64,000 nt of DNA, taken from Micractinium sp. NFX-FRZ. Its lineage: Eukaryota; Chlorophyta; Trebouxiophyceae; Chlorellales; Chlorellaceae. Shown here one piece after another: positions 21,070 to 40,700 of this stretch. A program made the translations under genes and the position numbers. How positions within the stretch are numbered: the first letter of the stretch is position 1; each line of letters starts with the position of its first letter. The stretch lies in contig JAPTJF010000158.1 in NCBI GenBank assembly GCA_029339195.1, positions 1 through 64,000 on the forward strand. The letters are read 5' to 3'. The notes beneath the pieces are model-generated. The model was given only the letters and a program-made list of their open reading frames with translations. It was not told the origin of the DNA and made no database searches.

Positions 21070-24000
21070 TCACGTGGGCGGCAGCTTGTCCTCCCCGGCA
21101 GACTCCTGCCTCTCCTCCTGCCCAGCAGCCTCCGCCTCCGCCTCCTCCTGCTCCTCATACAGCTCGTTCACCACCACCACGTGCACCTCCTCCGCGGGTG
21201 CCCGCTCGCTGGCGGCGGGAGATGAGGAGGCACTGGCAAAGGAGGCGCTGCTGGCCTCGCGGCGGGGCAGCGGGGGCACCGAGGCGGCTGCCGGGGTGTG
21301 GGAGCCAACAGAGCTGGGGGCGGGGCTGGGTATCTCTGCTGCCGCTGCTGCCTCGACGTCTGGCGTGCCGGGGCTGTTGCCAGCAGCCGTTGTGCCCGGC
21401 AGGCCGCCAGCGGGCGGGGTGGCGGCGGCGGAGGGTGAGCGGGAGGAGGCGGTGGAGGCGGAGTCGGTGGCGGTGCTGCGCCCGCTGCGCCCGCTGCTGC
21501 TGCTGCTGACGGAGCGGGAAGTGGAGGAGGCACGGCTGCTGGGGGGCGCCGACACGGCCACAATCTCCACGGCGCCGGCGCTGCCGGCGCCGCCCTCGGG
21601 CTGCGCGTTGTGGTTCTGCCAGCTGAGGTCGTCGCTCTTGGCGAACGAGTAGATGGGGATCCAAATGGAGAACAGGGGGACGGCCAGGGTGAAGGAGGGC
21701 CAGTGGAGCAGCATGAGGGGGCGGAAGAAGAGGACCGGGATGGCCGCTGTGAGGAACAGGCAGGTGGCGGAGGAGGCAAAGAACCAGGTGCTGAAAGAGG
21801 CGGTGATAAAGGCCAGGGCGAGCAGGATGTAGGCGACCGTGATGAGGATGGGGAGGAAGACGCTCATCCAGAGCTGGAGGAAGAGGATGAAGTAGAGGCG
21901 CAGCTTGGTGATGATGCCCTTGGGCGGGTTGCGGATCAGCCACAGGTGCACGTGCACCAGGGAGTTGGTCCAGCGGCGGCGCTGGCGCACTAGCGCCACG
22001 GTGGTCTCGGGCACGGAGGTGACGCAGGCGGTGGCCGAGGTGTAGCCCAGGAAGCGGTCGGGGAAGGCGCGGATGAGGAGGCCGGAGAGGAAGCGGTCCT
22101 CCCCCAGGTGCAGCAGGTTGGCCACGTGCACGCTGGTGTTGACGCGGTCACGGATGTCGGCGGGGCCCAGCTTCCAGTCCTCCAGCACGGCACGCACACT
22201 GCGGGGTGGGGCAGGGGCAGGGGAGGCAGGCAGGCAGCAGAGGCGGTGTGAGCTGGGGGTCAAGGCAGCTGTACAAGGCTTACGTCGGGCTGGAGGGGTC
22301 CAGGCACCCTCTTGCCTCTCCTTCCTGCTCCCGTGCCCCCCCCTGCTCCCCACCTGCCAACCCCTGCTTCCCAGCACCCCGACTGCCCGCCCCTTGGCAT
22401 CAGCCCCTCGCGGCATTGCTTTCAGAAGTTGCCGGCACTCACGCGTCGATCTTGTAGGCGGCAAAGCAGCCGGACAGCACCAGCACGTTGCCGGCGATCA
22501 GCAGCTCGGCGGCCTTCAGCTGGATGTGGGTGAACCAGTACTCAAACCTGCGGCGAGGGAGGCGGGCAGGCACAGGGGGCAATTGTGTGTGTGAGGGCGT
22601 GTACGCATGCGGCTTTGATGAATCAATGCCTTGCTCTAGGGTAGGTGGGCCACTGCCCGGCTCACGCTCCCCAGCAGCTTGCACCTCCCTGCACTCGGTC
22701 GCCAGCTCACTGCCAGCTCACTGCCAGCATCCCAATGCCCTGCGCCCCCAGCGTGCCGGGAGCTGCCCACGTTCATGTCCTGCCTGAGCGAGCCGCTCAG
22801 GGCTCAGCTGGGGAAAAAACAAAAAAATGCCAGCTGGCCGTCTGCCCGGTTGCCTCAGCCAATGACCCCCCCTAACTTCCCGCCCCAACAAACTGCTGCA
22901 CTGCATACCGTGGGGCCCAGGGAGCGCAGCCAGGGGGCAAGGCCAGCCGGCCCACACCTCCACAGCACCGTGCCTCCCTCAGCAAGGGTGGCAGTGAATG
23001 CCTGCTTCCTCCCTGACAGGCACCGCCCTGCTCACTTCTGTGCGGAGCGCAGCCAGGTGGCCTCCAGCCCGTTCCACTTCTTGGAGCGCACCACTGTTTC
23101 GCCGCACACAGCCATGGCCTTGGGCTTGCGCTCAAAGTAGCTGCACGGGTGGTGGAGGAGGGGCCGAGGTGGCATGGGTCAGCTTTTATGGGGGAGGCGG
23201 GAGGAAGGCGAGCGGGGTCGGGAGTTTGAGCTTGCACTTGGACTGCCCCAGGAAGAGGGGAAGGGGAGGTGGGGCGGTGGGGAGCTTCTGTCCTGCAAGG
23301 CGCCGGGAAGGGTGCACCGCTAATAAGGCGCCACCTGCCAGGCTGGCAGCGCACTAGTGCTTGCAGACATGTTGGGTTCTGCCATAGAAACTGCCTGCTT
23401 CTGACGTGTCCGCCGCACTTCAGCGCAAGCATGGCAGCCCAACAGCCCCACCTGCCCAGCCGGTTGGCAGGTGCATGCCCCCTGCTTGTTCACTCAAGCA
23501 TTGAACTCACTCATCAAAGGTTGCCAGGCAGCAGGGGGGCAGCTCGGTGTCGGCGTCGACCAGCAGCAGGGCAGTGACTGCAGGTATTGGCAGGGAGGGT
23601 GGCAGGGTATCACGGCATTGGTCGGGCGGAGTGGCCGGTGGTCGCAGGGATGACTGCAGGCCAGGGAAAGGAGGGCGGCAGGGAGATGCACACATGAGGA
23701 GGAACTAGAGAGAGTGTGTAAAAGAACAGTGGTCTGCGGCTGCGGCTGGGTGCCAGCCTCTGTGACGACTCCAGAGGGGCAGGGGGCTGAGCGGATTAAC
23801 GGCAAGGGACCGGGTTGAGAGGCAGGCAGGTAGAAGGGTGGCCAGCCATGGGCACCCAAGCGGGGCAGGGAGGGGCAGTTGAAGGGGCAGGGAGGTGGGG
23901 GCAACGGGGCTGGACAGGTGGAGGGTGCCGTGCGAAGGGGGATCCTAGGCAGGCATGCGAGCAGCTGGCAGGCAAGTGCGCTAGAAGGCTCGGCCAGCGA

Positions 24001-25066
24001 GTGCAAGGGCTGGTAATCCCCCGCTGCCACTTGAACAAGCAGGGAGGCTCGCTGGCAGGCTCGCAGGCAGGCGTGCATTCTTGCCTCTGGTATCCTACCT
24101 GGTATCCCACCCCGGCCTGCTCAGCCTCCCTGCCCATACTTCCCCCACTCACACACCCGCTTTCCTCCCGCCCACTCACCCTCTGGTGCCACGGCGGTGA
24201 TGTGCTCCACGCACATGATCACCGACTCCTTCTTCCCGCCGTTCTGCCCCTTGACGTACAGCCACACGTTGTTGAGGTGCGCCAGGCGGCAGCGCACCCA
24301 GGTGCCGGTGACCAGCGGCTGGCCGGGGGCCAGCAGGTCGAAGCAGAGCTGGGCGGTGGGGGGGTAGGCGTCCACACACAGCAGGACGTGGGTCTCTGGA
24401 GCATACTCGGTAGCCGCCTTGAGCGTGTCCAGGGTGCGGTGCAGCTCTTCTTCTGTCTCGTTGTAGCACCTGCGGGGGCGGGGGAGCAGCAAATTTGGTT
24501 AACCGGGCGGGGTAGGTTGCGGGGCATTCCCTCTCCTGCATTTCCCGCTTCTCTCTCAGCCACTGGCATGCCACCTCCCTCCCCCTCCCCCTTGCCGCCC
24601 TCGTGATCCCCCATGCACCTGTGCCCTCCCCCTGCCCCTCCCTCCCGCTCACGGTATGACCACAGCAAAGTGCTCCTTCAGCTTCCGCGTGACTTCCGCC
24701 AGGCGCCGCTGCGTGCAGCGGTGCCAAATGCCGGCGGCTGCCACCATCACCAGCTGCATGCCCACAAAGCCCATGTACCCCCAGAGGACCTGCAGACAAG
24801 CAATCGTGCGGTAGTGGAGGCAGGGGCAGGGAGGGGCGGGGTCGGTGTTGGTTGGTACCAGCTGGCAGGACCGTAGTAGCGGCTGACGCGCCCAGCAGCC
24901 GCCGCGCCCGCCGAGCAGCGGCCCAGCGGGCCCAGGCGCTCCGCCTCCCGAATCTCACGTATGCCATCCATTTGGGGTCGAAGATGACTGTAAGAACCAC
25001 GATGGCGGCTACCGCGGCGTATACTGCCGCCACGGCGAAGCAAATGAAGAACTTCTGCCAGAACAT
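21070..25066 (-). CDS. CHS: chitin synthase (GT2 family)
   Basis: Seven exons join in frame to 646 aa: 24959-25066, 24653-24789, 24180-24469, 23511-23577, 23036-23140, 22443-22547 and 21070-22198. It would polymerise GlcNAc from UDP-GlcNAc at the plasma membrane and extrude chitin. Two hydrophobic N-terminal segments (residues about 5-29 and 37-58) precede the GT2 domain, which starts VVIPCYNE (about 78-85). Catalytic motifs are all present: VDAD at 185-188, GED at 303-305, and QRRRW at 343-347, the hallmark of chitin synthases. Several hydrophobic segments follow at about residues 375-465, then a roughly 160-residue Ser/Ala/Glu-rich tail. An in-frame ATG eleven codons upstream (25097-25099) could be the true start. 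Divergent from GFAT. Confidence 0.93.
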
Positions 25067-25099
25067 GGCTCTGCCCCTGCTGCTGCTGTGCTGCTGCAC

Positions 25100-25811
25100 T
25101 GGGTGCTGGCAGGCTGGATGCTGCTGGCAGTGGCCGTGTGCGCTTGGGGAGAGAGGTAAGCGATGTGTAGGTAGTTTGGCGCGAAGAAAGGGCAGCTTGA
25201 AAGCAGATTGGTGTCAGGGGCGGATTGACGGGAACACTCGGAGCCTGCTCGGAGCACACGATGGTCCTGCTCAAAGGCAAGACGCGCACCCCAACCTCGC
25301 GACTCCCAAGTTCCTCGTGCCATCCTCTCCGCTCAAAGTTCAAATCAAATCAGATATTCGAGAAGATTTACAGCAACGCGGAGCGGGCGAGTTGAGGGCA
25401 GCGGGCGGGTTGCGAACGGGTGGTGGGCAGCTGGCAGGACGCTCGGTGGGTCACTGCCGCGGTGCCTCTCCAACTTCTGCTCGGCATGGCTCGCCAGGTG
25501 GGGCAAGGTTTCCCCCTTTTGGCTCAGAGGCTTTTTGCAGCTCCAAACCCGACGAAATCATCGCATGGTACTGCACTCAACGCGCCCCCACGCCAGCTGG
25601 AAAGCCAGGCCCAGCTCCCCACCTTCAAAGGTTCCCCACCTCTGCTCTCAGGTCACCATTTCCTCCCTCCCTTAACCAACTGACCACGTCCGGTGTACCG
25701 TCTCACCACGAGCGTAATTGACTCGCTGCTCGCGGGCGACTGCCTGCATTTGCTATTCGCGTGCGTCTACAGGCTTGAATCAATCGGTATCCCTCTTTTC
25801 CCGAACTCACG
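25100..25811. promoter_or_regulatory. candidate bidirectional promoter between chitin synthase and GFAT
   Basis: About 0.7 kb separates the chitin synthase start (minus) from the inferred GFAT 5' exon end (plus). The arrangement is head-to-head with no other gene between, so regulation from shared sequence is likely but not shown. I recognise no specific transcription-factor site. Part of the segment must be 5' UTR of both genes. Confidence 0.5.
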
Positions 25812-33444
<7,633 letters not shown>

Positions 33445-35499
33445 GCCATGGCCTCCCAGGCTTGCACCGGCCCTCGGCAGCAAGTCGGTGGCCGCCCGGC
33501 AGCGAGGCGCCCGGCAGCGAGCCGCCCGCGCCGGCCACAGCACGCCTGAGCGGGCCTCGGCGGGCTGATACAGTCAGCTCACCTGCCCTGCTGGAGGATA
33601 AAAGCGACGCGCCGAGTGGTCAGACTCACTCGGCCCTGCTCAGTTGAATAGTACACCAAACGCACCCTTCCTCTTTCCACAGCCATGTTCCTGCCCCCCC
33701 ACACCGGCCCGCTTGGGTGGCCCGCCTGGCGGGCAGACGGCAGAGCACTTCAGCCCAAAACCCCTCCCTCTACGGTGCCGCCTCGTGCCGCCCGCCATGA
33801 TTCAAGATTCCTCATCATCCCTCATTCCCTGCCACAAATGAACGCCACGCAAGACGATGTCATCCGTTCTTCACTCCTCATACGAACGGCCCCTGTTGAA
33901 GATTCGTTATTCGCTTATCTGGCTGTTGAACCCCATTGGTCGGGGCCACTGTCCTCAGGCAGGCTCCCCACCCTGCCCTCTCAACACACTTGCGACTGAC
34001 TGTTAGTGCCCCCATGCCAGCCTCAGCCTGCCACCCACACTTGACCTGCCCAGCATTTTCCTGGCAACCAGGCACCGCACGTCTTGTCTCTGTTGACCCG
34101 GCTTGTCGTCAGTGCCTCCATGCTTGGCCCTCACACTCGGGTGCCCCGCCACACCCACGCCTTTTGCTGCACAGCCCCTGCACCCACACTGCTTTGACCC
34201 CTGCCCCCCACCCTTTTTGTACGCCCCCGTGCACCCTACGATTCATGAGTGGACCCGGCATGTGCCGCAAGACCTCCCCTCCCCCTATTTCCCAGTCACA
34301 GCACTTAGCGTCTTCTGTCCCACCTGCCCTGCCAGCAGCATTCGTTGCGTGCGGTGGCCGCGTGGCCGCTGCAACGGCAGCCACCGATCTGTGTCTGGCA
34401 CGCTGTCCAGCCCGCACACCCACCCCCCACACACCAGGTTTGTGCAAGCCCCACTTTTCCTGGCTTACAAGGCCAGCCTAGTGTAAATCCTGGCCTAGTG
34501 CCCCCCTGCTAAATCCTGCACAGCAACACCGTCCTCACCCCGCACACACCACCTCCGCCAGCGGCACAGCAGCAGCTGCTGCGCTGGGGGCGTTCTTTTG
34601 CTTCCTCGGCACACACAGGCTCTGCTGCCCCGAAAACACGGAACAACACCAACGCGGAAGCGCTGACGCCCGCCCGCGGCAGCGGTGGGTGGCGGCAGCG
34701 GCAGCGGTCGGCGGGCTGACGCTCCCGTCGGCACCGGCGCTCGCAACGGCTGCGCACGAAAACTCTCCGGCAGGAAGCGGGCAGCAAGGGGAGGGCAAGC
34801 GAAAGGGCCCCAACGGCAAGCGGAAGCCCCCCAAGCAGCGGGCAGGCGCGCGCACGAGCAGCGGAGGAGCAGCGGAGGAGACGACAGAACAGGCCCTGGG
34901 CTTGGCAGGGGGTGGCCATGCCCTGCTTTGCAAAGCACAGCGCAGCGGCGCCACAGCGAGCGCAGCGGCAGATTGCTGCAACCTTCCTGCTGTGCGTGAT
35001 GCTGAAGCGGGACGAGAGTCACGGCGGCACCTGACCCACAATTCTGGGGCTGGGCAGCCCCAGAAAGGCCTGGGAGAGCAAGGACCACCTTCCGCCCCGA
35101 AAGGGGGTGTTGCGGTCGGGCGGGCCGGGCCCAACAGAAGGCGGGGCAAGCCCGCTGCCAGAGTCTACTATTTTATGGACTGCCGGCTTGCCCCACCTTG
35201 TGTTGGGGGCGCGGCTTCCCCCATCACTCATGCAGAGCACCCGAGGACGATGTTCTGCAGTGGGCGGCGGTGAGGCTGTCACGCTTGCATGCCCCCTCCC
35301 AGCCCACGCGCCATCCAATCTGCGCTTGCGGCTCAATCTGCCTGCACCTGGGCCGGACAAACCTCCCATTCGCGTGCCATGTCATTTTCGCTTCTTTCTC
35401 TTCTTTACAAGGCAAACGGTCGCTCCTCTGTCGCCAACTGGCACTGACTGGCGCCCAGGCGGCCCTGCCAGGGGCCCAGTGGGCTGGCGCCAGGCAACC
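33445..35499. other. intergenic, GFAT 3' region and upstream of the small secreted protein gene
   Basis: About 2 kb. The only TGTAA after GFAT is at 34482-34486, which would give a long 3' UTR of about 1 kb. A plus-strand frame at 34689-35273 has a basic Lys/Arg patch and Ala/Gly-rich sequence but no recognised domain, so I do not call it. Confidence 0.45.
34482..34486 (+). terminator. possible GFAT polyadenylation signal
   Basis: TGTAA, about 1,040 bp after the GFAT stop. This is far, so cleavage could be earlier at an unrecognised signal. Confidence 0.35.
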
Positions 35500-36895
35500 A
35501 TGCAGGACCGCCTGGCTCCTTGCCTCGCTTGCGTGCTGCTGCTGCTGGCCTCGCCAGGTGCGCCACACACACAGCGTCTTCTCTTGAGGTCCTGCAGCCG
35601 GGGTGCTGCGATGCAGGAGAACTGCCTGCTCTCTGGGCAGTGTAGTCAGTTGGTGCCGGGCGCCCCGGGCGCCCACCGCTGCGGCGCCCTCAATCTGCCG
35701 CCAACCCCTACCCTTCCCTCCTTCTGCCCCCTCGTCTTCCTGCAGGGGCGCTCGGCCGCCATCTGGAGAGCCACATGCATGGATCCAAATGGAGCGTGCT
35801 CAGTCGACAGCTGAGGGGTGAGTCGTCTTGCTTGGATGGGATGGGTTTCTGGCAGGCAGCTCCAGCGAGGTTTCCAACAAAGAGGTGAGAGGTGCAGGCT
35901 GCCTGTGGTGCCGTACCGGCAAACGGAGGGTGTATGGTGTGTGCGCCGCACTGGTGGAGGAGCAGCAGCGCCGCGCAGCAGAGGGGAACCACCAAGCTGA
36001 AAGCGCCGGCCGCAAACTCACAGCGACCGCCAGTGCGGTTGCCTGCTCGTGTGTGTGTCCCGTCAGGAAGTCAACAACCCAACCCCCCCGCCCACCCCGT
36101 GTGCCCCCCGTGCAGATTCTGCTGAAGCAGTGGATCCCGCCCCCGCCTGCATCACTTCCGCACCCGCCACCCTCGCCCTCGCAACGCTCGAGCTGCAGGT
36201 GGAGGGCGGGCGGCAGGGTGGGGGCCTCGGTGCCCCTGCCAGGGCACAGCACACCCCTGGCACCAGCAAGGGAGGTGATGGCGCCAGCAAGACCGACGCT
36301 GGTGAGGAGGGGGCTGAGGGACAGCGGCAACACGGGCGGCAATGAGCAAAGCGGGGTGGTGATCTGCACAGCATGATGGTGAGGTGGCCCAGGCGGTATG
36401 TATATATGTGTGCAGGAGGAGAGCGGTTGTGGAGCAGGGGCTGGTCACCAGCACGGTGCAGAGGGCAGGCCAGGGCAGGGGGCAGACTGAAGCTGGCAAG
36501 CAGTCAGGCCCACTTCCCTGGCTTGGGGCAAGGCCTCCCCCGATCCGACATCACGTCATCCTGTCGACCCCTCCCCTGCAGTACAAGACATGGGTTGGTC
36601 CGCAGACCACGTTTCCTGAGTTCCTGGGCCCGCCCGCCTTCACGCAAAAAGGTGGGTGCTCGTCAGGAGAGGGCGCACAGTGTGGCCAGCAGAGCATGAA
36701 GGCACATACTGGGCAGCTGTGCGGCCCTCCCAGCCAGCACACACTCCAGATTTCGTGCATGGCAGCAAGACGGTCCCGGCAAACCAACCCGCTCACCCCG
36801 CCCCGCCCTCAGCTCGACCATGCCCCTCCCTGTGCTGCCCTTCTCCACCCCCACCCTTGCAAGACTCTTCCGGCGCACACCAGCGTGGCAAATGA
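35500..36895 (+). CDS. small secreted cysteine-rich protein, short paralogue of the 44.8-52.3 kb pair
   Basis: Five candidate exons keep phase throughout to 121 aa: 35500-35557, 35746-35817, 36116-36198, 36582-36651 and 36813-36895. It begins with a signal peptide (MQDRLAPCLACVLLLLASPG). The second exon starts GALGRHLES, close to GALGRHLAE in the same place of the gene at 44.8-47.2 kb. The fourth exon (YKTWVGPQ...FPEFLGPP) matches the YKGLKG...SSFGPP exon of the paralogues in position and pattern. The last exon ends in a Cys/Pro-rich stretch (RPCPSLCCPSPPPP). Function is unknown; a wall or matrix role is inferred from the paralogues. It lacks the FCAGK exon, so it may be a decayed copy. The whole model rests on splice-phase consistency and weak similarity. 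Confidence 0.5.
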
Positions 36896-37786
36896 TCCTG
36901 CCTGGCAATTGTCCCTGCTTGCGCTCTCAACTTGGTTTAGCTTCTTGTGGGCATGCCCGCCTCCGGCCCACTTCCCTAAAAAAGGACCACGTAACCATAT
37001 CCCCCTCCATCCGCCGAACCCCATCCAGCACTTCACCTCTTCTGGATTTCCCCCTTTCTTAGCTTTTGATCATCAAACACCCCATTCCCCCTTCCCTTCC
37101 CCTTGCCCCCTGGCCCCGGACCCCTCCCAGCGCAACCCTCCGCCCCTCTGCTGGACCAACCCTCCCCCCCATGAGCCCCGACTATGTATCCTCTTACTTC
37201 TCCTCGAAATGTGCACGCTCCACTCCCCTGCTTGCACTCACCGTGTGAGTAATGACATCCCATGTTTAAGCTCTCCTCCCCCTTCCTACATACCCCTCTT
37301 ATCTCTGTCTTTAGCGGGTAGCGTGTCTCTGAGAGCGCCTCCCTTTCATTTGCCAAGCGTCCTTCCCGACCAACAGGTTTACTAAACCTGTTAGTAACCA
37401 GGCAACACCACCGGGTTCTCCTGCCCTCTCTTGTGCACCACATTTGAACTGCTTAATGGCCATCCGTCTCAGAGTCGCCAGTGCACTGCCTAGTTGCTGG
37501 GGTCTTTAGAGGGTGGCCGCGGTGCCAGTGCCCGCTCACCTTCCTGGGTGGCACTGACCCGGCCCGCGCCGCCCGTCCTCCCTGCACTGGCAGTGCAATG
37601 TAGCTAGCCATGTGGAAACGAGCAATTACATGTAAGTGAATCGCTGGCAGGCAGGCATCTGGCTCGGTGGAACACGAAAAGTGTCACCACCCACCCGTCA
37701 GCAGGCAAAGCACACGCCGCTGGGCTGGATTGATGCCACCCCTCAGAAACGCTGCCTGGCTGTTCCCGGGCACTTCTTCGCATGCA
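36896..37786. other. intergenic upstream of the hexosaminidase
   Basis: No gene seen. Pyrimidine-rich on the plus strand. TGTAA at 37631-37635 may end the small secreted protein transcript, although it lies only about 150 bp before the next start codon. Confidence 0.45.
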
Positions 37787-40700
37787 ATGAAGGGCAACCT
37801 TCCAGGCGTGGCAGCGTTGCTGGCGCTCCTTTTGGGGGCAGCGCCTCTGGCCCAAGCGCTCTGGCCGCGGCCCTCGGCCGTGACGCCAGGCAACAGCATT
37901 CTCTGCATCGCACGCGAGCTGGCCTGGCAGTCGCCAGGGATTGAGAGCGACGTTCTGGCGGCGGGGATTGAGCGGTGCGCACGCGCGAAAGCCCGCGGCT
38001 CAGGGGATGTGCAAGTGGAAGCAGGCAGACTAGCTTCGAGACCCCTCGGGCGTGGTTGCCTGCTCCTGCAGGCCTGGCAGCAGCTCCGGCAGCCGCCCGC
38101 CGCTCCCTCCGCCGGTACCAGCCGCTACAGCTGCCTGCCCAGCTCCCCCACCCTAAAACCTCCCACACACACCACCCTCTCTGCCACAGATATGCGGCCG
38201 TACTCAGAGGCATGCCCCCTCAAACCTCCGGCCCACAAGGCTTCAGCCCCCCGCCAGCAGAGCCGGCCAAGCCAGCAGGCCCCGCTGAGAGTGCTGCGCT
38301 GCAAATCATGTCCGCCGCTGTCGACCTGCTCGGGCCCCTTGCTGACGCTGCCGAACTACTCTCCCCCCTTGTGGACGCCCTTGGCGCCGCGCCCTCTGCC
38401 ACCGCCTCGGCCCCGCAAGCGGAGCCCCGCTGCCTGCTGGTCGAGCGGGTAGAAATATCTGTGGAGTCGACAGATGAGGCACTGGATATTGAGACTCCAG
38501 AGGAGTACTCTCTGCAGGTCGCGGCCCCGGCCGTTGTCATCCGGGCCCGCTCGGTGAGAGGGGGAGGGGCGAAAAAATGTGGGGTTATAAGGGATTATGG
38601 GGCATGGTGGGGGTCACGTGCAGCAGGAAGGTGTTGAATATGTGCCACAAGCCTCCCCTCATCCCCTGCACCTGGGCCTGGGTCCATCCCACCTGGCAGG
38701 TGTATGGCTCCCTTCATGCCTTGGAATCCTTTGTCCAGCTGGTGACACGCCACGCGCTGCGCCCCGCTGGCAGCGGTGCCGAGGGCGCAGCTGCCAGCGG
38801 CTTGTGGGCGGTGGATGAGGTGCCGCAGGGAGCAATCTGGCCAGGTCAGTGTGTGGGTGTGCAGGGCACGGGTGTTGAACGGGGCCCACAGGAAGGGTGC
38901 AGCCAGCGCGGCGCCAGGCAAGGGGCAGCTTCCGGGGACATGCACAGACCCTTACGGCCCAGCGCTCCTTTCTGGCAACCTCCCCTCCCGTCTTCCCACG
39001 CACATGCTCCTGCTGGCAGTGGCGGCCCGGGAGCTCCTGATGCAGGTGGTCGACTCCGTGCCGGAGCCAGAGCCACCTGGCACTGCAGCGCCAGCAGAGG
39101 AGCACGCCACCGCCCCAGCTGTGGCTGCTGAACTGCCCAGCGTCTCTGCGCCAGCGCCAGGCCCTGCTGCAGACAGCCTGGCAGGCGGCAATCTGCTCTA
39201 CACAGCCCTCGTCATTGAGGAAGTCACCATCACCGATGTCCCCCGCTTCCGCCACCGGTGCGCCGCAGCTGCCTGAGCCGACCTGCGCTCGGGGTGTTCT
39301 GTTGGGTCCTGCCGCCTGCTGGGGCTGGGTGTGCGAGCTGGGTTGATCTCGGCAGGGTTTGGGTGGGGCGGCGCAGGCAGGAAGGCACCCTGCAAGCATT
39401 GCTGCCCTTTGTTGCCCTCTTCTTGGCTGCTGTTGTGGCACACGAAACCGCACCTGCCCTGCTGTAAAGGCGGTGCTACTCGACCATGCTGCCTTGGGGT
39501 TTGCAGGGGTCTGATGCTGGACACCGCTCGCCTCTTCATGCCCACCTCGTACATCAAGGTGAGCTGGCGGCAGGCGGCAGGGAGGCCAGCGGGCACCCTG
39601 TGAAGGTGCACGGCGGGGCAAGCTCTCTGGGCACTCTGCCCCTCTCAGCAGCAAGAGCAGCACAGGAGAGGCGCGTGCTTGCTCGGGCTGCCGGCGTACA
39701 CCCATGCCACCTGTCAACTTACTGCCGTGCCTGCTGTGCCCCTGCCCTGCTGTGCTGACCTGGCAGACCCACCTGGATGCGATGGCCATGGTCAAGATGA
39801 ATGTGTGAGTTGAGTGTGCTCAGCTCCCAGCCTCTTGCTGAACAGCCACTCTCCAGCAGGCAACACTGCCCGTGCTGTACACCCGCCGGCGCCGCCCGTC
39901 TGGCTGCCACCCTCATCTTTTGCTTGCTACGTTGGGCCTACCCCCACCCCAACACACCCCCTTTCTCAAGCCACCAGCCCTGCACGTACCGCCCTTGTTG
40001 GCCCACCCGCCCCGCACCTCCCCCTGCACTCCTGGCACCCCCGGGTTGCCCTTCCCCCCGCCTACCCCTCGCCTCACCCCATCCTTTCTCCACAGGCTGC
40101 ACTGGCACCTCACAGACGACCAGTCCTTCCCCTGGCAGTCCGAGGAGGTGCCGGAGCTGAGCGCCCAGGGGGCCTTCTCCCCTGCCGAGGTGTACACGGC
40201 GGCCGACATTCGGGAGGTGGTGGAGTATGCCCGGCTGAGGGGTATCCGAGTCATTCCGGAGCTCGACACCCCCGGTGAGCTGGCACGCTGCTGAGCTGGC
40301 GGGGCGGGGGTGCCAGCTGGCTTTGGTCAGCTCAGCTGCAAGGGGCGGGCACCGTGACGGCAGCTTTCGCACTTCCCGGTGCGGCTTGAAGGGCTCACCA
40401 GAAGCTTTGAAGGCCAGCCTGCCTGCCTGCCTGCCTGATCCCCTTTGCTGCCGCCTGAGCGGGCCTGCTAGCGCTGTTCCTCCCGTGCCTCCCCTGCCGC
40501 CGCTGCAGCCCACAGCAAGAGCTGGGGCAAGGGCCTGCCCTGGATCCTCACCGAGTGTTACTCAACCTATGGGGATGATGGCGTGCCGACGGAAGCACGG
40601 GGTCCCATCAACCCCACGCTCAACGAAAGGTGCGGGGGAAGGCCGGCGGCATGGGTGCCCCATTGAACTTGCCCGGCCCTGCTCGGCTTTCAGATCTCCG

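Noticed and set aside
34689..35273. 194-codon plus-strand frame with a basic patch
   Set aside because: Composition is Ala/Gly/Arg-rich, no domain is visible, no splice partners fit, and a similarly long frame runs on the minus strand. Left as intergenic.
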